The notes under the pieces were generated by a model. The model saw only the letters and a list, made by a program, of their open reading frames with translations, had not been told where the DNA came from and made no database searches. Positions 61,272 through 64,000 of a DNA stretch of 64,000 bases are shown piece by piece. Source of the DNA: Micavibrio sp. UBA6212 (GTDB lineage Bacteria > Pseudomonadota > Alphaproteobacteria > Micavibrionales > Micavibrionaceae); the NCBI GenBank assembly GCA_002421905.1, contig DISK01000015.1, positions 62,001-126,000 of the forward strand. Reading direction: 5' to 3'. The position numbers and the translations under genes are program-made. Within the stretch, counting starts at the first letter, position 1; every line of letters starts with the position of its first letter.

Positions 61272-62753
61272 ATGAAACGGGCTTTTTGTGCCGTCATTAT
61301 GTATGTGATATTGACCTCGGCATCGCCGTCCTGGGCAGGAACCTCACTTCCTTTTATCGTCAATATGAACGAAGCCGTAAATATTGATACAACGGGTGGC
61401 ACACCGCGCATTGCATTGGATGTTGGGGGCGTGACTCGTTATGCGCCTTATTCTGCCGGTACGGGAACATCATCCCTCACCTTTACCTATGATGCCGTGG
61501 CAGGCGATGTTGATCTGGATGGTGTGACACTTTCTTCTCCTCTTGATCTCAATGGTGGAACGATTACCGATCTCAATGGAAATCCGGCAACCGACCTGAC
61601 CTTTACTGTCCCCAACACCTCTGGCGTTAAGATAGATTATCCATCGTTATCTATGGATTTTATTTATGATGCAGATGGGCGTTATACTCTGAACGGTACA
61701 GCTTACAATGACCTGGCATCTTTTCTCGGCGCGGTAGGTGGAACTTTTACCCGCAACTCTGTCGCCACTTATTTTGATTCATCCGGCGCACTTCAAACTG
61801 TCTCGAACAATGTCCCACGCTTTGATTATGATCCTGTCACCCATGCACCAAAAGGTATTTTGATTGAGGAAAGGCGGACGAATTTACTGACAAACACGCA
61901 AATTATTACTGCAGTTCCAACTAACGGAACCTTGACATTTATGCCTTCAGAAATTGGGCCTGATGGGGTTACCGGGCATGTCTATAGATTACAACTCCCA
62001 GCTTCTCCAGGAACATATTTGAGCTTTGGAAATGGGGGGGCGTCAACCAGCACATTTTCGATATACGTAAAACAATACGGGGGAGATAACAATTTTTCTC
62101 TCCTTCTGGACAGCTCAACGCGTGGATCAACAAAAACGGCTACTTCTCAATGGGTAAGATATAGTGAATCACATACAAGTTCGACAGGTCTAAACGGAAT
62201 AAATAATGCTGATGACAGTTTTGCAACAGACGTCCTCATTGCCTTTCCTCAACTTGAACAAGGTGGTTTCGCCACTTCTTATATCCCTACTACGGCTGCG
62301 GTTGTGACGCGCGAAAAAGATATCTTCAATATTCCTTACCTACCTTCTCTTCCTTTTGGTATGTATGGTGAAATTGAATTCCCATCACCGATGAATATAG
62401 TCCCCCGTTTTATAGGCACAAACAATGACGGGCGTTCCCCTCTTGAAACAAATACAAGCGGAATCCGTGCAAGTTTATGGAATGGGACAACTTCTCTTCC
62501 CGGCCCAATAACATCAGCTTTAGCCGGACGCATTGTCAAGGCTGCCTCAAGACACACGTCCACGGGACGCGCCGTTACTAGTGATGGGCTAGTGCCCACT
62601 TCCGACGGGAATACAATTCCGATGGATTGGACCTTTATTTCTCCGGGGCACGGGGCAGGAACAAACACCTATTCAAACGGCCATGTCAGATTAATAAAAA
62701 TATACAGCTCTGCAACCATACCGGATGCTCAATTACAACTTTTAACGCAATAA
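61272..62753 (+). CDS. Secreted phage-spike/lectin-like protein
   Basis: A 493-residue protein with a Sec signal peptide (AVIMYVILTSASPSWA, mature from about residue 23). Residues 27-130 look like a small beta domain (NLNG-type repeats of DLDGVTLSSPLDLNGGTITD). From about 155 it has the phage-type motif TFTRNSVATYFDSSGALQTV, VPRFDYDPVTHAPKGILIEE and RRTNLLTNT seen in phage head-spike/fibre domains, then concanavalin-like beta sequence to the end. Such proteins bind glycans or surfaces. It lies between fliN and flbD, where no such gene is expected. The second half is visibly AT-richer than neighbouring genes. Confidence 0.7.
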   Translation: MKRAFCAVIMYVILTSASPSWAGTSLPFIVNMNEAVNIDTTGGTPRIALDVGGVTRYAPYSAGTGTSSLTFTYDAVAGDVDLDGVTLSSPLDLNGGTITDLNGNPATDLTFTVPNTSGVKIDYPSLSMDFIYDADGRYTLNGTAYNDLASFLGAVGGTFTRNSVATYFDSSGALQTVSNNVPRFDYDPVTHAPKGILIEERRTNLLTNTQIITAVPTNGTLTFMPSEIGPDGVTGHVYRLQLPASPGTYLSFGNGGASTSTFSIYVKQYGGDNNFSLLLDSSTRGSTKTATSQWVRYSESHTSSTGLNGINNADDSFATDVLIAFPQLEQGGFATSYIPTTAAVVTREKDIFNIPYLPSLPFGMYGEIEFPSPMNIVPRFIGTNNDGRSPLETNTSGIRASLWNGTTSLPGPITSALAGRIVKAASRHTSTGRAVTSDGLVPTSDGNTIPMDWTFISPGHGAGTNTYSNGHVRLIKIYSSATIPDAQLQLLTQ

Positions 62754-62854
62754 TCAACCTATTTTATGTTAACAAGAATTGTTCCCTTCTCTTCCCCCCT
62801 TGGAAAATAGGGCGGACTGCCCTATCATAATGAAAAATAAGGATTCTATTTCTC

Positions 62855-64000
62855 ATGCGTTTAATGATCATCGGACAATTGGAAGGCTATATTTCTGCGG
62901 CAGGCAAAATTGCTCTGCAACGCGGGGCAAAAGTCATCCATTGCGAAGACTGTGAGCAAGCTCTTGGTGCTTTGAGAAACGGCAAAGGTGCCGATCTGGT
63001 CATGATCGACGTCAAACAAAAAATCGGGCCGTTTATTGATGCCTTACGCGCCGAACGTATTCATGTTCCTGTTGTGGCGTGTGGCATTGGCTCTGACGCG
63101 CGATCTGCGGTAAAAGCCATTCAAGACGGCGCCAAAGAATATATCCCTCTTCCTCCTGATGCCGAACTAATCGCAGCGGTCCTTGAGGCTGTTACGGAAG
63201 AAAGCAACGCGATGATCGCCAATGATCCGGCGATGAAATCGGTTGTTGCGATGGCTGACAAGATTGCACCAAGCGAAGCCACCGTGATGATTACGGGTGA
63301 AAGTGGTACGGGTAAAGAAGTAATGTCCCGTTATATCCACCGTAAATCAAAACGAGCTAACGGGCCGTTTATCGCGGTGAACTGTGCTGCCATTCCTGAA
63401 AACCTTCTGGAATCCGAATTGTTCGGCCATGAAAAAGGTGCGTTTACCGGTGCTGTTGGACGTCGTTTGGGAAAATTCGAAGAAGCCAATGGCGGGACAT
63501 TGTTGCTTGATGAAGTCTCTGAAATGCACCCTCTTCTTCAGGCCAAATTGTTACGGGCTATTCAGGAACGTGAGATTACCCGTATCGGCAGCAATGATGC
63601 CGTCAAAATTGATGTACGGATTATTGCGACATCCAACCGCAATCTGGAAGAGTCCGTCAATAAAGGCGAATTTCGTGAAGACCTTTATTTCCGTTTGAAT
63701 GTTGTCAATATCCGCTTGCCTGCGTTGCGTGAACGGAAAACCGATCTGGCCAACCTCTCCCAATTCTTTATTAATAAATTTTCTGAACAAAACGGATTGG
63801 ACAGAAAAAATATTTCCGCAGAGGCTGCGGCAAAAATTCAGGCGCATCACTGGCGCGGAAATATCCGTGAACTTGAAAACACCATGCACCGCGCTGTGCT
63901 GATGTCGATGCAAGACGAGATTGAGGCCGACTCCGTACATATCGCCGGTATGGAGAGCAAAGCTGCTTCGTTGGTTGCCAATAAATCCCCAGATCCTGCG
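62855..64000 (+). CDS. flbD: Sigma-54-dependent transcriptional activator FlbD, 3' end outside window
   Basis: At least 382 residues, open to the right edge. Residues 1-120 are a receiver-like domain (MRLMIIGQLEGYISAAGKIA, then LVMIDVKQK) with one Asp but without the usual acidic pair, as in FlbD. The AAA+ domain is complete: Walker A GESGTGKE, the sigma-54 contact loop GAFTGA, Walker B GGTLLLDEV, and the arginine-finger region REDLYFRLNVV. The start of a C-terminal DNA-binding region is cut. FlbD activates late flagellar promoters from ftr sites and represses early ones, controlled by FliX. Confidence 0.95.
   Translation, partial: MRLMIIGQLEGYISAAGKIALQRGAKVIHCEDCEQALGALRNGKGADLVMIDVKQKIGPFIDALRAERIHVPVVACGIGSDARSAVKAIQDGAKEYIPLPPDAELIAAVLEAVTEESNAMIANDPAMKSVVAMADKIAPSEATVMITGESGTGKEVMSRYIHRKSKRANGPFIAVNCAAIPENLLESELFGHEKGAFTGAVGRRLGKFEEANGGTLLLDEVSEMHPLLQAKLLRAIQEREITRIGSNDAVKIDVRIIATSNRNLEESVNKGEFREDLYFRLNVVNIRLPALRERKTDLANLSQFFINKFSEQNGLDRKNISAEAAAKIQAHHWRGNIRELENTMHRAVLMSMQDEIEADSVHIAGMESKAASLVANKSPDPA

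Noticed and set aside
1..64000. tRNA or rRNA genes
   Set aside because: I found no cloverleaf-like segment or rRNA sequence in the intergenic regions that I read; absence is by eye only and tRNAscan-SE would settle it.

Overview
The window comes from an alphaproteobacterium of moderate GC content (roughly the upper 40s percent, estimated by eye). Diagnostic features are a MucR/Ros-type regulator, FlbD with its partner FliX, FlbT, MotE, a DUF6468 protein in the flagellar locus, a one-cysteine DksA, the order prs-rplY-pth-ychF, and ubiK/ybjN/proC together. FlhF, FlhG, CheZ and CheY point to a polarly flagellated chemotactic cell. A Micavibrio-like or Rhodospirillales-like lineage would fit, but the sequence alone does not fix the taxon.

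Layout. 1-13.5 kb is housekeeping: the 3' end of ilvE, an RlpA-like protein, then a long minus-strand block (add, a DUF4238 protein, ychF, a methyltransferase, pth, rplY, prs, pgeF, midA, lgt, hldD) and a plus-strand block (ubiK-like, ybjN, proC, mucR). 13.5-22.8 kb holds TCA-cycle genes on the minus strand (sucC, sucD, sucA). It is interrupted twice: an array of five palindromic repeat elements lies between sucC and sucD, and a five-gene cassette of unrecognised proteins lies between sucD and sucA. The cassette contains two families of internal paralogues (three proteins of about 176-187 aa and two of about 290-302 aa) and has its own predicted promoter.

From 22.9 kb to the end the window is mostly motility. 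It contains flhF-flhG with a first FliK-like gene; rpsU and two small orphans; flgB-flgC-fliE-fliQ-fliR on the minus strand, divergent from fhlB-fliO-fliP; a large TPR protein with cheZ and cheY; motE, a DUF6468 gene, fliM and fliL; flgF-flgG-flgA-flgH; a FIST-MCP fusion receptor; dksA; fliX; flgI-flgJ-flgN-like-fliK; a flagellin-like gene with flbT; a FlaG-like gene; and fliF-fliG-fliH-fliN, a secreted phage-spike-like protein, and flbD running off the right edge. Basal body, C-ring, part of the export gate, hook-length control and the FlbD/FliX checkpoint are all encoded here. flhA, full-length flhB, fliI, fliJ, motA/motB, hook genes and canonical flagellin are not.

Regulation visible in the DNA: near-perfect sigma-54 -24/-12 promoters precede flgF and flgI, each with an upstream GGCA...TGCC inverted repeat resembling a FlbD (ftr) site. 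With FlbD and FliX encoded nearby, this supports a Caulobacter-style class hierarchy. Two perfect palindromes lie upstream of cheY.

The best candidates for undescribed biology are the five-gene paralogue cassette at 16.5-20.1 kb, the secreted spike-like protein inside the flagellar locus, and the divergent flagellin-core-like protein next to FlbT.
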